Of a stretch of 64,000 bases of DNA, positions 9,156 through 18,534 are shown in pieces. Position numbers and translations under genes: made by a program. This DNA is from Austwickia chelonae (GTDB taxonomy: Bacteria; Actinomycetota; Actinomycetes; Actinomycetales; Dermatophilaceae), in the NCBI RefSeq assembly GCF_003391095.1, contig NZ_CP031447.1, positions 2,170,001 to 2,234,000 on the forward strand. The letters run 5' to 3'. The notes beneath the pieces were generated by a model. That model had not been told where the DNA came from. It ran no database searches and saw only the letters and a program-made list of their open reading frames with translations. Every line of letters begins with the position of its first letter. The stretch's first letter is position 1.

Positions 9156-9262
9156 CCCCCTAGGGGGCTGGCGCCATGCTGCGACTGCAGCGATGGGCTG
9201 GAACGACGTTCACCACGATTGACGTTGTCCACGCATGACTATGTGGACTGATCCCTATAGGG
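9156..9262. promoter_or_regulatory. Divergent control region with two CCC..TA..GGG palindromes
   Basis: In the 184-bp gap between the two glycan arms, CCCCCTAGGGGG (9156-9167, perfect palindrome) and CCCTATAGGG (9253-9262, perfect palindrome, followed by GG) resemble each other and flank the region. The second lies immediately upstream of the polymerase ribosome binding site (GGGGGAGG). They could be operator half-copies. No convincing -35/-10 pair was found. Confidence 0.3.
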
Positions 9263-9278
9263 GGAGGCTGACCTTTAG

Positions 9279-10796
9279 ATGATCAGCAAAGACATGACTC
9301 AGCTCGATGGCACCACCGACTTGACCGGAAAGATCATGAACCGTTACCCGACAGCCCAGAAGGCTTTGGTGGCGGTCCCCCTCCTGGCCTTCGCAGGACC
9401 TTTCGCTTCCGTCATGCCCGGAGCTTCCGGATTTCCGTACTTCTACCGGATCCTGTGGGCCATCGGCCTGATCATCGCCATCCCCCTGTTCCTCAGAGAA
9501 GTCCGGCGGCGCACGCTGCCGATGGTCTACTCGGTGATGGTGCTCTGTTGGACGGTGTGGGCACCCATCACCCTGCTGTGGTCCCCCGCTCCGAGCACCG
9601 GACGCACCGAGATCCTCGCCGGAACCCTGGCCATGTGGGGCTCCTGGGTCGTGCTCGTCCTCACCCGAGGCAGCTCACGCAGCGTACGGCTCCTTCGGCA
9701 CGGCTGGGTGCTCGCTTTCGCCGTCACCATGCTCTTCGTCACCTGGGAGTTCTTCACCGGCCGCCACCTCGGCGAGATCACCGGCGTCCAGGAATGGACC
9801 TACTCGGTCTACTCCGTCGCCGGGCTCGACACCAACCCCAACGGCCTGTCCAATTTCATGGTCGCCGTCGTCGCCGTCCTTTGCGCCCAACTCGTCCGCG
9901 AGGTCGGGGGCCACCGACCCCACCGGAAGCACATCGACGCCGCCGAGAACGACACCGACATCCCGCCACCGGTCGCACCCCGCACCCGCACCTGGCGGAT
10001 CATCGCCATCTTCGGATGCCTTGTCCTCGCCAGTTACACGGTCTACCTGACCGGCAGCCGCGCAGGCGCGCTCGCCTTGATGATGCTCTTCGTCGGCACC
10101 GCTGTCTGGTGTCTACCCACCCGGCGGTTCCTGGTCCCGGTCGCCCTGATCGTCCTCACAGTCGGCATGCCGATCCTCCAAGACACCCAGCTCAACCAGG
10201 TCCGGCCTGCCCGGGTCACCGACCAGGCGTCGCGACCCAACAAATCAGGCCGTTACCAGGACAACATCAGCGCTGACAAAAAACAGGCCGATGTCGCTTC
10301 AGCTGACAAACTCCGCCTCGATCTCACCCGCCTGGGCCTGCGCTACGTAGAGCAGAACCCTGTCCACGGCGCCGGAGCCGGAGCCGCACTGACCCTGGTC
10401 GCCCAAGACCCTGACTATCAGCCCGGCGTCCCCGCAGCGAAGAAACATGTCCTGAACCTGCACAACACCTATCTCGAGATCGCCGTCAACTACGGCCTGC
10501 TCGGTCTGCTCCCCATCATCGCCGTGATCCTGCTGACTCTGCAGCGTCTGCTCAGGTTCCGCCCCCTACGCCGGTGGTGGCCGGATCCGCTGGTCTTCGA
10601 AGGCCTCGGCATCCTGTTGGCACTCGCGGTGACCAGCGTGATCACCAGTTCCTCGATCGGGACGCCAACGTTCTGGCTCCTGGGCGCCTATGCTGCCGCC
10701 TTGGCGTGGAACTATGAGCAGGTCACTCGTCAGGCCGACGCTGCGCCAGAAGCTGCGCCTGCAGTCCTGGCGCACCCCGAACCCACAGAAAGGTGA
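9279..10796 (+). CDS. Wzy/WaaL-type O-antigen polymerase or ligase
   Basis: A 505-residue polytopic membrane protein with about 10-12 hydrophobic segments. A large periplasmic-type loop (around residues 310-395) ends in NLHNTYLEIAVNYGLLG, the Wzy_C signature with a conserved histidine and the E-x-G-L-L-G motif. Such enzymes polymerise lipid-linked oligosaccharide repeats or ligate them to an acceptor. As the locus has a Wzx-type flippase, polymerase is the more likely role; ligation of a glycan to the cell envelope cannot be excluded. The ATG at 9279 follows GGGGGAGG at about 11 nt. It heads the rightward arm, 7 bp before the GT2 gene. Confidence 0.85.
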   Translation: MISKDMTQLDGTTDLTGKIMNRYPTAQKALVAVPLLAFAGPFASVMPGASGFPYFYRILWAIGLIIAIPLFLREVRRRTLPMVYSVMVLCWTVWAPITLLWSPAPSTGRTEILAGTLAMWGSWVVLVLTRGSSRSVRLLRHGWVLAFAVTMLFVTWEFFTGRHLGEITGVQEWTYSVYSVAGLDTNPNGLSNFMVAVVAVLCAQLVREVGGHRPHRKHIDAAENDTDIPPPVAPRTRTWRIIAIFGCLVLASYTVYLTGSRAGALALMMLFVGTAVWCLPTRRFLVPVALIVLTVGMPILQDTQLNQVRPARVTDQASRPNKSGRYQDNISADKKQADVASADKLRLDLTRLGLRYVEQNPVHGAGAGAALTLVAQDPDYQPGVPAAKKHVLNLHNTYLEIAVNYGLLGLLPIIAVILLTLQRLLRFRPLRRWWPDPLVFEGLGILLALAVTSVITSSSIGTPTFWLLGAYAAALAWNYEQVTRQADAAPEAAPAVLAHPEPTER

Positions 10797-10803
10797 TCGG
10801 TCG

Positions 10804-11697
10804 GTGAAGATCTCCGTCCTCTCCCCGGTCTACAACGAGCAGACCCATCTTCCGGAGATGCTCAATTCCTTGAAGGCACAGACACACGAGGACTGGGAGG
10901 TCCTGTTCGTCGACGACGGTTCCACCGACGACACGGTCCAGCTGATTCGGAAAGCGGCGGACGAAGACCCGCGGGTCCGGCTGGTGGCACACGGTGAGAA
11001 ATTCGGCAAAGCCAAGGCTTTCAACATGGCTTTCGAGGCCGCCACCGGAGAAGCGGTCGTCCTGCTCGCCGGGGACGACCGGCTCCCGGCAGGTTCCTTG
11101 GCAGTACGAGCTGCTGATATCGCCACCTGCACGCCCGGTGACCTGGGATTGTCCGCGTACAAACTCCGTTCCTTCTCGGACGACCCCGAATTCGACGGGA
11201 TGGAGTTGCCTCGAGGTGACGCCACCAGCGCTTCCGGCGGAGTACTGACCTTCACCCGGGAGCTGGCGGAGTTGGTCTTCCCCGTCCCGGAGAGCCTGCC
11301 CAGCGAAGACATCTGGTTGGGCTTCGCCGGCCCCGCGCTGACCCGACGGTACATCCGTAATCCGGTGGTCGTTCTCGAATATCGAATCCATGGGGGCAAC
11401 TCGAACCCCCGCGGACGTGACTTCGACACGATGAGCGCTTCGATCGCCCCTCGACACGAGGCCTGGCGTCTGCTGCTGGAACAGGAGCGTTTCCTGCTCC
11501 CGGCAGAGGACCGAGCCCACCTGGACGCCTTGTACCAGGCGGAGAAGTCCCGCCGTGAGGGGAAGGTCCTGAACATCCTTACTCAGCGCGGGCTGTCCAA
11601 GGCTGAGCGTGGCTCTCTCGCAGCCATGTCGGATGCCCGGTTGTGGTCACTGCGTCAGCGGTTCTACAAGATTCTCTCCGGACGCCAGGGCCGGTGA
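10804..11697 (+). CDS. GT2 family glycosyltransferase
   Basis: This is a 297-residue GT-A fold enzyme. It begins with VKISVLSPVYNEQTHLPEML, followed by VLFVDDGSTDDT (nucleotide-binding aspartates) and LLAGDDRLPAG in place of the usual DxD. Residues 95-200 form the acceptor part; no membrane helix is present, so it is probably cytoplasmic or peripheral. The start is GTG at 10804 with AGAAAGG upstream. An upstream in-frame ATG would overlap the polymerase and lacks homology. It is placed between the polymerase and a GT4 in the same operon, so it probably adds one sugar of the repeat unit. Confidence 0.9.
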   Translation: MKISVLSPVYNEQTHLPEMLNSLKAQTHEDWEVLFVDDGSTDDTVQLIRKAADEDPRVRLVAHGEKFGKAKAFNMAFEAATGEAVVLLAGDDRLPAGSLAVRAADIATCTPGDLGLSAYKLRSFSDDPEFDGMELPRGDATSASGGVLTFTRELAELVFPVPESLPSEDIWLGFAGPALTRRYIRNPVVVLEYRIHGGNSNPRGRDFDTMSASIAPRHEAWRLLLEQERFLLPAEDRAHLDALYQAEKSRREGKVLNILTQRGLSKAERGSLAAMSDARLWSLRQRFYKILSGRQGR

Positions 11698-11707
11698 GAC
11701 GCGAGCT

Positions 11708-12832
11708 GTGAAGGTCCTCGTTCTGGGCCGGGGTGTTCCCGGACCGCGGCAGCCGCTCCTGGGCATTTTCGAATTCCAGCAGGCCAAGGCCTTGGCCGCT
11801 GCTGGGCATCAGGTCGTGTATGGAGCACTCGACATCCGTTTCGTCCAGCACCGCCGACCGTGGGGTGTCCGACGCCGCGAGGTGGACGGCATTCCTGTGG
11901 TGGAGGTGAGTCTTCCGCTGGGTCGTCTCCAGTACCGGTGGGGATACCGGTGGGTGGCAGCGGCCTGGGAACTGCTGTATCGGTCAGCGGTGCGGGCGCA
12001 TGGCGCTCCGGATCTGGTCCACAGTCATTTCATCGGGTGGTCGGCCGCTGCTGCTCGGGGGCGGCGGCGGCACGACTACCGTTTGGTCGTCACCGAGCAC
12101 ACCTCTGGTCTGATGGCCGATCAAGTGGAGCCGGCCATGCTGGAAGGCGCACATATCGCTTATGCGGAAGCCGATGCCGTGATCACGGTCAGTCCCGGAC
12201 TCCAGGCCCGGGTCGCTGCTTTGACCGGCCGTGATTCGGTGTACATCCCGAACCTGGTGGACGCTGAGAACTTCACCCGGTTGCCGTGGAAGGAGCACTC
12301 CCCCCGGCGGATCGTCACTGTGGGAAATCTGATTGCGCGCAAGCGTGTCGACGCCCTCATCGAAGCACTTGCGATGTCCTGTTTGGACGATGTGCATCTG
12401 AGCGTGATCGGGCGTGGGCCGCAGCTGGAGGAATGGAAGGCCAAGGCTGTCGAGTTGGGGATCCAGGACCGGGTCGTCTTCGAAGGTTCGTTGTCCCATG
12501 CCGAGATCGCCGAGCATTTCGCCTCGGCCGATCTGTTCGCTCTCGTCTCCCGGGCGGAAACCTTCGGAGTGGTCCTCATCGAAGCCATGGCTGCGGGACT
12601 TCCAGTGCTGAGTACCAGGTCAGGCGGCCCGGAAGGCTTTGTCGCCGAGGAAACCGGGGTGCTGACCGGGCATGAGGTGTCGCAGATCGCAGCAGGCTTG
12701 GAGGAGGCCTTCGGGCGCGGCTGGGACCGGACAGCGATCCGTTCCTATGCCGTCGATCACCATTCACCTCAGGTCATCGCAGCACGGCTGACCGAGGTCT
12801 ATGAACAGGTCAGCGGCGCACGCTCCGCCTGA
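11708..12832 (+). CDS. GT4 family glycosyltransferase
   Basis: This is a 374-residue GT-B glycosyltransferase. The N domain begins VKVLVLGRGVPGP and includes FEFQQAKALAAAGHQV and DLVHSHFIGW. The C domain has VGNLIARKRVDALIEAL, VIGRGPQLEEW and the catalytic-site block SRAETFGVVLIEAMAAGLP with paired glutamates, then SGGPEGFV. The start is taken at GTG 11708, where homology begins. It follows the GT2 gene by 10 bp and closes the rightward glycan arm, ahead of a bidirectional terminator. It resembles the GT4 of the other arm but lacks its basic insertion. Confidence 0.9.
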   Translation: MKVLVLGRGVPGPRQPLLGIFEFQQAKALAAAGHQVVYGALDIRFVQHRRPWGVRRREVDGIPVVEVSLPLGRLQYRWGYRWVAAAWELLYRSAVRAHGAPDLVHSHFIGWSAAAARGRRRHDYRLVVTEHTSGLMADQVEPAMLEGAHIAYAEADAVITVSPGLQARVAALTGRDSVYIPNLVDAENFTRLPWKEHSPRRIVTVGNLIARKRVDALIEALAMSCLDDVHLSVIGRGPQLEEWKAKAVELGIQDRVVFEGSLSHAEIAEHFASADLFALVSRAETFGVVLIEAMAAGLPVLSTRSGGPEGFVAEETGVLTGHEVSQIAAGLEEAFGRGWDRTAIRSYAVDHHSPQVIAARLTEVYEQVSGARSA

Positions 12833-12838
12833 GACCGG

Positions 12839-12877
12839 GGCCCTCCCTGCTGCCGGATCGCGTCAGCAAGGAGGGCC
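12839..12877. terminator. Bidirectional terminator between GT4 and ispH
   Basis: A 14-bp inverted repeat with one mismatch (GGCCCTCCCTGCTG and CAGCAAGGAGGGCC) lies between the convergent ends of the GT4 gene and ispH. It is placed to end transcription in both directions. Confidence 0.7.
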
Positions 12878-12884
12878 GCTCCGG

Positions 12885-13886
12885 TCAGTGCAGATGTCCA
12901 CCGATGTCGGACCGGTGGATCTTCGAGGAGCCACCCCGGGCTTTGATCTCCCGACGTAACTCATTGGGCAGCGCGAAGAGCAAGCTCTCTTCTGCGGAGA
13001 CGACCGTGTCGACGTCCACATATCCCCGATCGGCGAGCGCAGCCAGTACATCGCGGACGAGGATCTCCGGCACAGATGCTCCGGAGGTCACCCCGATAGT
13101 GCGTACGTCATCGAACCAGGCATCGTCGATCTCGGCGGCGTAGTCGACGAGATACCCGGCTTTGGCGCCGTGTTCGACAGCGACTTCGACGAGTCGTACG
13201 GAATTCGAGGAGTTGCGTGATCCGACCACGATCATCAGGTCGCATTCGGCAGCCATCTGTTTGACGGCGTGTTGCCGGTTCTGGGTGGCGTAGCAGATGT
13301 CGTCGCTGGGCGGGTCGATCATCTGGGGGAAGCGTTCCCGGAGGCGGCGTACCGTCTCCATCGTCTCGTCGACGCTCAGGGTGGTCTGGGAGAGCCAGAC
13401 CACTTTCTCGGGGTCGCGGACCTGGACGTTGTCGACGTCGTCAGGGCCGTCGACGATCGTGATGTGTTCGGGCGCCTCGCCGGAGGTGCCGACGACTTCT
13501 TCGTGTCCTTCGTGGCCGATGAGCAAGATGTCGTAGTCGCTACCGGCGAACCTGCGAGCTTCCCGGTGCACTTTGGTCACCAGCGGGCAGGTCGCGTCGA
13601 TCGTCTTCAGCGATCGGGAGGCGGCTTCCTCGTGGACGATCGGGGAGACACCGTGCGCGGAGAAGACGACGGTCGCGCCTTCAGGAACCTGTTCGGTCTC
13701 GTCGACGAAGACCGCTCCACGTCGGGCCAGGGTGTCCACGACGTGTTTGTTGTGCACGATCTCTTTACGCACATAGACCGGGGGACCGTACAGCTCCAGG
13801 GCTTTCTCGACGGTGACGACGGCACGATCGACGCCGGCGCAGTATCCACGGGGCGCTGCCAACAGCACACGCTTGCTCTCGCTCAC
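12885..13886 (-). CDS. ispH: 4-hydroxy-3-methylbut-2-enyl diphosphate reductase
   Basis: This 333-residue [4Fe-4S] enzyme catalyses the last step of the MEP isoprenoid pathway, reducing HMBPP to IPP and DMAPP. The three cluster cysteines appear in [22 protein letters not shown] and [10 protein letters not shown]. Substrate-binding motifs include SAHGV, GHEGHEE and [14 protein letters not shown]. The GTG at 13886 is chosen since the conserved [10 protein letters not shown] block follows at once; the upstream open frame is antisense to xseA and lacks homology. It is divergent from xseA, with only 21 bp between the start codons. Confidence 0.95.
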   Translation of the reverse strand: MSESKRVLLAAPRGYCAGVDRAVVTVEKALELYGPPVYVRKEIVHNKHVVDTLARRGAVFVDETEQVPEGATVVFSAHGVSPIVHEEAASRSLKTIDATCPLVTKVHREARRFAGSDYDILLIGHEGHEEVVGTSGEAPEHITIVDGPDDVDNVQVRDPEKVVWLSQTTLSVDETMETVRRLRERFPQMIDPPSDDICYATQNRQHAVKQMAAECDLMIVVGSRNSSNSVRLVEVAVEHGAKAGYLVDYAAEIDDAWFDDVRTIGVTSGASVPEILVRDVLAALADRGYVDVDTVVSAEESLLFALPNELRREIKARGGSSKIHRSDIGGHLH

Positions 13887-13907
13887 CGAACCATCGTAGG
13901 AGCAGCC

Positions 13908-15305
13908 GTGGAGATTACGCTGATCCGTGTGGTCCCCTCTCCTGCGCAGAACAGCCCTTCCCGCTCTGAAAACGTCCGAGGTGGCCCCGCGCGTGACGGC
14001 GAAAATGCGGCGAAGTCCCTGCCGGAGAAGGCTGCGTTGACCACTGCCGAGGATCCGTGGCCGGTGCATCTGCTGTCGACGAAGATCACCGAGTACGTCG
14101 GCCGGATGAGCCCGCTGTGGGTCGAAGGGCAGGTCGTGCAGTTCAACAGAAGGTCAGGTCGGCTGTGTTTCCTGACCTTGCGGGACCCGGATGTCGACAT
14201 GTCGTTGACCGTGACTCTGCCCGGCACGGTCGTCGATGCGCTGCCTTCCCCGTTGACGAGTGGTTCTCGGGTGGTGGTCCAGGCTCGGCCCACATTCTGG
14301 GCAAAACGGGGGACTCTTCAGCTGGAAGGTCGACAGATCCAGCCGATCGGTGAGGGCGATCTCCTGGCTCGGATCGAGCAGTTGAAACGTCGGCTCAGCG
14401 ACGAGGGTCTTTTCGCCCCTCAGCGGAAACGCTCGCTGCCTTTTCTTCCACGCGTGGTCGGTCTGATCTGCGGACGGGCCAGTGCCGCCGAACAGGATGT
14501 CCTGGAGAATGCTCGGCGCAGGTGGCCTGCAGTCCGTTTCGAGGTCCGTGAGGTACCCGTCCAAGGTGTCGATGCCGTCTCGGCCGTCCGTGGTGCGCTG
14601 TCCGAACTGGACGGACACGATCAGGTCGACGTCATCGTGATTGCTCGTGGCGGTGGGTCCTTCGAGGATCTGCTCCCCTTCAGCAGCGAGGAACTCGTGC
14701 GCGCGGTCGCGGCCGCTGCTACCCCGGTGGTCAGCGCCATCGGTCATGACGTGGACACTCCCCTGTTGGATTTTGTCGCCGATCTACGAGCCTCCACGCC
14801 CACCGATGCCGCCAAACAGGTCGTCCCCGACGTCGCAGAGGAACGGACCGGGCTGGCCACCGTACGCACTCGCCTGGGGCAGGGAATCCGTGTGCGGCTG
14901 GCTGCCGAACGACGCCACTTGGACGGATTACGTACCCGACCGGTGCTCGCCGATCCCGCGACGATGCTCGCACCGCACCGCCAGGAAACGGCATCATTGC
15001 GTTCTCGGATGCAGCTCCGGTTGACTTCGCAGATCCATCGCGAGCGGGACACCGTCCATCATCTGCAAGCCAGGGTGCGCGCGCTCAGCCCGTTGTCGAC
15101 TCTCCAACGCGGATATGCGGTGGTGGAGAATCCCGATGGTGGGCTTCTGGCACACAGCGCGATGCTCACCCCTGAGCAGACCGTGCGGGTGAAGATGGCC
15201 GACGGCTCTTTCGACGCCCGCGTCGTGGCAGTGGCTCAGGGTCACCGACATGTCGCCGTCGGTGGCCCTGATTCGTCCACACCTGCTGACACGAGCGTAG
15301 GGTGA
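13908..15305 (+). CDS. xseA: Exodeoxyribonuclease VII large subunit
   Basis: This 465-residue catalytic subunit of exonuclease VII degrades single-stranded DNA from both ends. The N-terminal OB fold begins around [15 protein letters not shown]. The nuclease core carries [15 protein letters not shown] and [17 protein letters not shown], then [20 protein letters not shown] long coiled coil leads to the C-terminal LQRGYAVV segment. The GTG at 13908 has AGGAG about 6 nt upstream. The first 45 residues are a poorly conserved extension. Its stop overlaps the xseB start (GTGA), consistent with coupled subunit synthesis. Confidence 0.95.
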   Translation: MEITLIRVVPSPAQNSPSRSENVRGGPARDGENAAKSLPEKAALTTAEDPWPVHLLSTKITEYVGRMSPLWVEGQVVQFNRRSGRLCFLTLRDPDVDMSLTVTLPGTVVDALPSPLTSGSRVVVQARPTFWAKRGTLQLEGRQIQPIGEGDLLARIEQLKRRLSDEGLFAPQRKRSLPFLPRVVGLICGRASAAEQDVLENARRRWPAVRFEVREVPVQGVDAVSAVRGALSELDGHDQVDVIVIARGGGSFEDLLPFSSEELVRAVAAAATPVVSAIGHDVDTPLLDFVADLRASTPTDAAKQVVPDVAEERTGLATVRTRLGQGIRVRLAAERRHLDGLRTRPVLADPATMLAPHRQETASLRSRMQLRLTSQIHRERDTVHHLQARVRALSPLSTLQRGYAVVENPDGGLLAHSAMLTPEQTVRVKMADGSFDARVVAVAQGHRHVAVGGPDSSTPADTSVG

Positions 15306-15568
15306 CCTCCGTGGACGATGAGCAGATCGACAACAGTGACCGGCCGGATGCGTCGTCGGCGCAGGCCGATGTGTCAGGGCTGTCCTACGAAGTTGCCCGC
15401 GACGAGCTGGTTTCCATTGTGGGTCGGTTGGAGGGCGGTCACGTCGGCCTGGAGGAGAGCATGCGCCTGTGGGAGCGCGGCGAAGCCCTGGCTGACCGTT
15501 GTGAGTCCTGGTTGAAGGGCGCCGAGCATCGTCTGCGCGGCGCCGAGGACGCAGCTGTCCCGGAGTGA
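15302..15568 (+). CDS. xseB: Exodeoxyribonuclease VII small subunit
   Basis: An 88-residue helical partner of XseA. The conserved helix reads SYEVARDELVSIVGRLEGG, followed by LEESMRLWERGEALADRCESWL, matching the XseB family. The 25-residue acidic N-terminal extension is probably disordered. GTG at 15302 overlaps the xseA stop by 4 bp; a second GTG at 15311 is possible. It converges on the DUF4245 gene. Confidence 0.93.
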   Translation: MTSVDDEQIDNSDRPDASSAQADVSGLSYEVARDELVSIVGRLEGGHVGLEESMRLWERGEALADRCESWLKGAEHRLRGAEDAAVPE

Positions 15569-15602
15569 GACCAGCGCGACTCCGTTCTTCACACCTCTCT
15601 TT

Positions 15603-16361
15603 TCACCGCGATGTCGATGGGGCCTCTGCCGGTTTCGGCATACGCAATGCCGCAGCGAAGACCGACAGCGTGGCTTCGTCGACCTCTCCACTCAGCACGG
15701 TGACCAGTTCTCCTGACCCCGGTCCGGCGTCAGCGACGAGGCTACGCCGGATGCGTTCCCCGGTGCCGCTCTCGATCGAGGCATTGCGTCGCTGCCAATA
15801 CCGGCCGGCGATCTCGACGTTGTCCCGGGTCTCAGACCCCAGGGTCTCTCGTTCCAGCCAGGCTTCCAGCCCTTCCCGACCAGCTAAATCTGCGCTCTTG
15901 GCCTGGCTGAGCACAACATAACGGTCGTCACCGGGTCGGCGATGGTATCCGACCCGCCAGGTCATGATCCCTTTGTCGTCGGCCGAGTGCCGGACGAGCG
16001 TGGCATGCCATTGATCCCCTGTTTCCACGAGCGCGACCGGCCAGGTCGGGTCGGTACGGATCTGACCGACGGTGCGTTGAACGTCGACCGTGGCGCGTTC
16101 GCGGGCGACCGGCCGCGGCATCAGGGCGACGACGGCGAAGACGAACAGACTCATCACGATCATGGAGACGACCAGGCTGCGCCAGTTCCCCCGTCCGTGT
16201 GTACTCGTGGGCCGAGCCCCGGTGGATTCTCCAGCAGGAGAAGGCGCGCGGTCGCCACCGGGATGGCTTCCCCCGCCCGAGGCAGAGGTCTGCGTGGAGT
16301 CGATGCCGGTCACCCGGCCCATGCTAAGCGTCGGAGCAGACCCTTCAGCTTGTTCGCCCAT
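15603..16361 (-). CDS. DUF4245 domain membrane protein
   Basis: A 252-residue protein with a disordered Ser/Gly/Pro-rich N-terminus of about 58 residues, one transmembrane helix (VVSMIVMSLFVFAVVALMP) and an extracytoplasmic domain. That domain matches DUF4245 as I recall it: RTVGQIRTDPTWPVALVE, then a WRVGYHRRPGDDRYVVLSQ block and a C-terminal VLSGEVDEATLSVFAAAL. Its function is unknown. The family commonly sits beside xseAB and a fructose-bisphosphatase gene in actinobacteria; here the phosphatase gene is missing and a sugar transporter follows instead. Confidence 0.8.
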   Translation of the reverse strand: MGEQAEGSAPTLSMGRVTGIDSTQTSASGGGSHPGGDRAPSPAGESTGARPTSTHGRGNWRSLVVSMIVMSLFVFAVVALMPRPVARERATVDVQRTVGQIRTDPTWPVALVETGDQWHATLVRHSADDKGIMTWRVGYHRRPGDDRYVVLSQAKSADLAGREGLEAWLERETLGSETRDNVEIAGRYWQRRNASIESGTGERIRRSLVADAGPGSGELVTVLSGEVDEATLSVFAAALRMPKPAEAPSTSR

Positions 16362-16381
16362 CCCCTTCTGCGAAGATCAGG

Positions 16382-17635
16382 TCAGGCCGTCGTACGCTGA
16401 CGCTCCTGCGCACGCTCGAGCGCGCGTTTCCGATCTTCTTCGCTCTCCTTGGCGATCCGTTCGGCCTGGGCTTCGTCTCGGCTGAGGCAGGCCCCGCTCT
16501 CCGGGTCGAAGACGTGCATATTGCCGGGTTCGAAGAACAGTTCGGCGTTCTCTCCTTCACGGACTCTGCTGCGAGCATCCAGGTTGACGACCATCTGGGT
16601 GCGCAGTCCTTCCCCGTCGAGCTCACGGTCGAGTTCGGTCAGCCTGTTCTGCACTTGAGGGTCTGATTCATAGGGCACGTAGGCGTACTGTTCGTTGCCC
16701 AACCATTCGGTGACATCGATGGGAACGCTGAAGTGCACAGCTTCGGGAGAGGGTCGTTCGTGCAGATTCCGATCTTTGAGGTGTTCGGGGCGGATGCCGA
16801 CGATGACCACCGACTTGTCGAGGAGTGCACCCTTCAGCTGGCCCGGTACGGGCACCTCTCCGAAGGGGAGCTTCATCCGACCTCCAGCGATCTGTGCAGG
16901 CAGGAAGTTCATCGGAGGCGATCCAATGAATCCGGCGACGAAGAGGTTGACCGGCTGCTCGTAGAGTTCGCGGGGGCTGGCGCACTGTTGCAGAACGCCT
17001 TTCTTCAGCACGGCGACCCGGTCCCCCAGAGTCATCGCCTCGGTCTGGTCATGGGTCACGTAGATAGTGGTCATCTGCATGGATCGTTGCATCCGTGCGA
17101 TCTCGGTGCGCATCTGTCCACGGAGCTTCGCATCGAGGTTCGACAGTGGTTCGTCGAAGAGAAAGGCATCTGCGTCCCGGACGATGGCCCGCCCCATGGC
17201 TACCCTTTGCCGTTGCCCACCGGACAGGTTCCCTGGTTTTCGGGAAAGATGTTCGGTGAGCTCAAGCATGGCAGCAGCACGTTCGACGCGATCACGGATC
17301 GAGGCTTCGTTGAGCCCTCCTTTGCTCAGCCTCAGGGGGAAAGCGATGTTCTCGTAAACCGTCAGATGCGGATAGAGCGCATAGTTCTGGAACACCATGG
17401 CGAGATTGCGTTCCCTAGGTGCCAGGTCGTTGATGCGCTGGCCATCGACTCGCAGGTCACCCCCGGTGATCTCCTCCAAGCCCACGATCATCCTCAACAG
17501 GGTCGATTTCCCGCAGCCGGAAGGCCCGACGAGGATCATGAGCTCCCCGTCCTTGATATCGAGGGTCACATCGTTGACCGCGGGGTATCCGTCGCCGTAC
17601 TTCTTGACCAGGTTGACGAGCTCTATGTAGGACAT
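16382..17635 (-). CDS. sugC: Sugar ABC transporter ATP-binding protein, SugC/MalK type
   Basis: A 417-residue ABC ATPase. Walker A GPSGCGKST, Q-loop VFQNYALYPHLTV, signature LSGGQRQRVAMGRA, Walker B DAFLFDEPLSNLDAK and switch histidine in YVTHDQTEAM are all present. The C-terminal regulatory OB/TOBE region places it in the MalK/UgpC/SugC class of carbohydrate importers, with an extra charged tail. The ATG at 17635 has GGAGGAG upstream. It is last in a four-gene leftward operon with lpqY, sugA and sugB homologs. The name is assigned by similarity to the mycobacterial trehalose importer. Confidence 0.88.
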   Translation of the reverse strand: MSYIELVNLVKKYGDGYPAVNDVTLDIKDGELMILVGPSGCGKSTLLRMIVGLEEITGGDLRVDGQRINDLAPRERNLAMVFQNYALYPHLTVYENIAFPLRLSKGGLNEASIRDRVERAAAMLELTEHLSRKPGNLSGGQRQRVAMGRAIVRDADAFLFDEPLSNLDAKLRGQMRTEIARMQRSMQMTTIYVTHDQTEAMTLGDRVAVLKKGVLQQCASPRELYEQPVNLFVAGFIGSPPMNFLPAQIAGGRMKLPFGEVPVPGQLKGALLDKSVVIVGIRPEHLKDRNLHERPSPEAVHFSVPIDVTEWLGNEQYAYVPYESDPQVQNRLTELDRELDGEGLRTQMVVNLDARSRVREGENAELFFEPGNMHVFDPESGACLSRDEAQAERIAKESEEDRKRALERAQERQRTTA

Positions 17636-17667
17636 CGAGGCTCTCCTCCGTCTTTCTTCGTCGTTTC

Positions 17668-18531
17668 CTACCCCTTGACAGCACCTGATGTCAGGCCGGC
17701 CACGATGCGTTGTTGGAAGATCAGTACCAGCAGGATCACCGGGATGGTGACGACGACCGAAGCCGCCATGATGGCCCCGGTGGGCTGTTCGAACTGTGAT
17801 GAACCAGTGAAAAAGGCCAGCGCAGCCGGCACCGTCCTGGCCTTCTCCGATGAGGTCAGCGAGATAGCGAAGACGAAGTCGTTCCAGGCGGTGAAGAACG
17901 TGATGATCGCGGTGGTAAACACTCCCGGCATCGCCAGAGGAATGATCACCTTCCGGAAGGCTTCCCAACTGGTCGCCCCGTCTACTTGAGCCGCTTGTTC
18001 CATCTCCCAGGGAATCTGTTTGAAGAAGGCCGTCATAATCCAGATGGACAGCGGCAGGGTCAAGGAGAGATAGGGCAGGACCAGTCCGGGGATGGTGTCG
18101 AACAGACCGATTCGACGCCACAGGTCGTACAGCGGGGTCACCAGGGAGATCACCGGGAAGAAGGAGACCACCAGAGCCGTTCCGAGGATCAGCCGCCGAC
18201 CGGGAAAGGCCAATCGGCTGATGGCGTAGGCGCAGAACATCGCCAGGATCACCGAGATCAAAGTCGCGCTAAGACAGACGATCAGGGAATTGCGCAGCGC
18301 TGGCAGGAAGAGCTCACGCGCGCCACCGTTGAAGATCAGGTCGTAGTTCTCCAGGCTCGGTTCCTTAGGCCAGAAATTACCGAACAGATTCTTCTCGACA
18401 TCGGACTGCGACTGGGAATCTTTCAAGGACAGAGAAAGCATCCACAGCAGCGGGACCATGGTCCACAACATGATCGGGACGGCCAGGGCAAGCATGCCCC
18501 ATGTCTTCTTCCTACTGGCCTCGGCTGACAT
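17668..18531 (-). CDS. sugB: Sugar ABC transporter permease, SugB/MalG type
   Basis: A 287-residue permease with six transmembrane helices. The cytoplasmic EAA loop reads EQAAQVDGATSWEAFRKVIIPLAMPG, which docks on the ATPase. It belongs to the binding-protein-dependent transport inner membrane family, MalG class. It starts 3 bp after the sugA stop and is followed after 32 bp by the ATPase gene, giving a single operon for sugar uptake. Confidence 0.88.
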   Translation of the reverse strand: MSAEASRKKTWGMLALAVPIMLWTMVPLLWMLSLSLKDSQSQSDVEKNLFGNFWPKEPSLENYDLIFNGGARELFLPALRNSLIVCLSATLISVILAMFCAYAISRLAFPGRRLILGTALVVSFFPVISLVTPLYDLWRRIGLFDTIPGLVLPYLSLTLPLSIWIMTAFFKQIPWEMEQAAQVDGATSWEAFRKVIIPLAMPGVFTTAIITFFTAWNDFVFAISLTSSEKARTVPAALAFFTGSSQFEQPTGAIMAASVVVTIPVILLVLIFQQRIVAGLTSGAVKG

Positions 18532-18534
18532 GGG

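Noticed and set aside
13269-13907. Extended N-terminus of the xseA frame
   Set aside because: This part is antisense to ispH and unlike XseA. GTG at 13908 with AGGAG is the better start.
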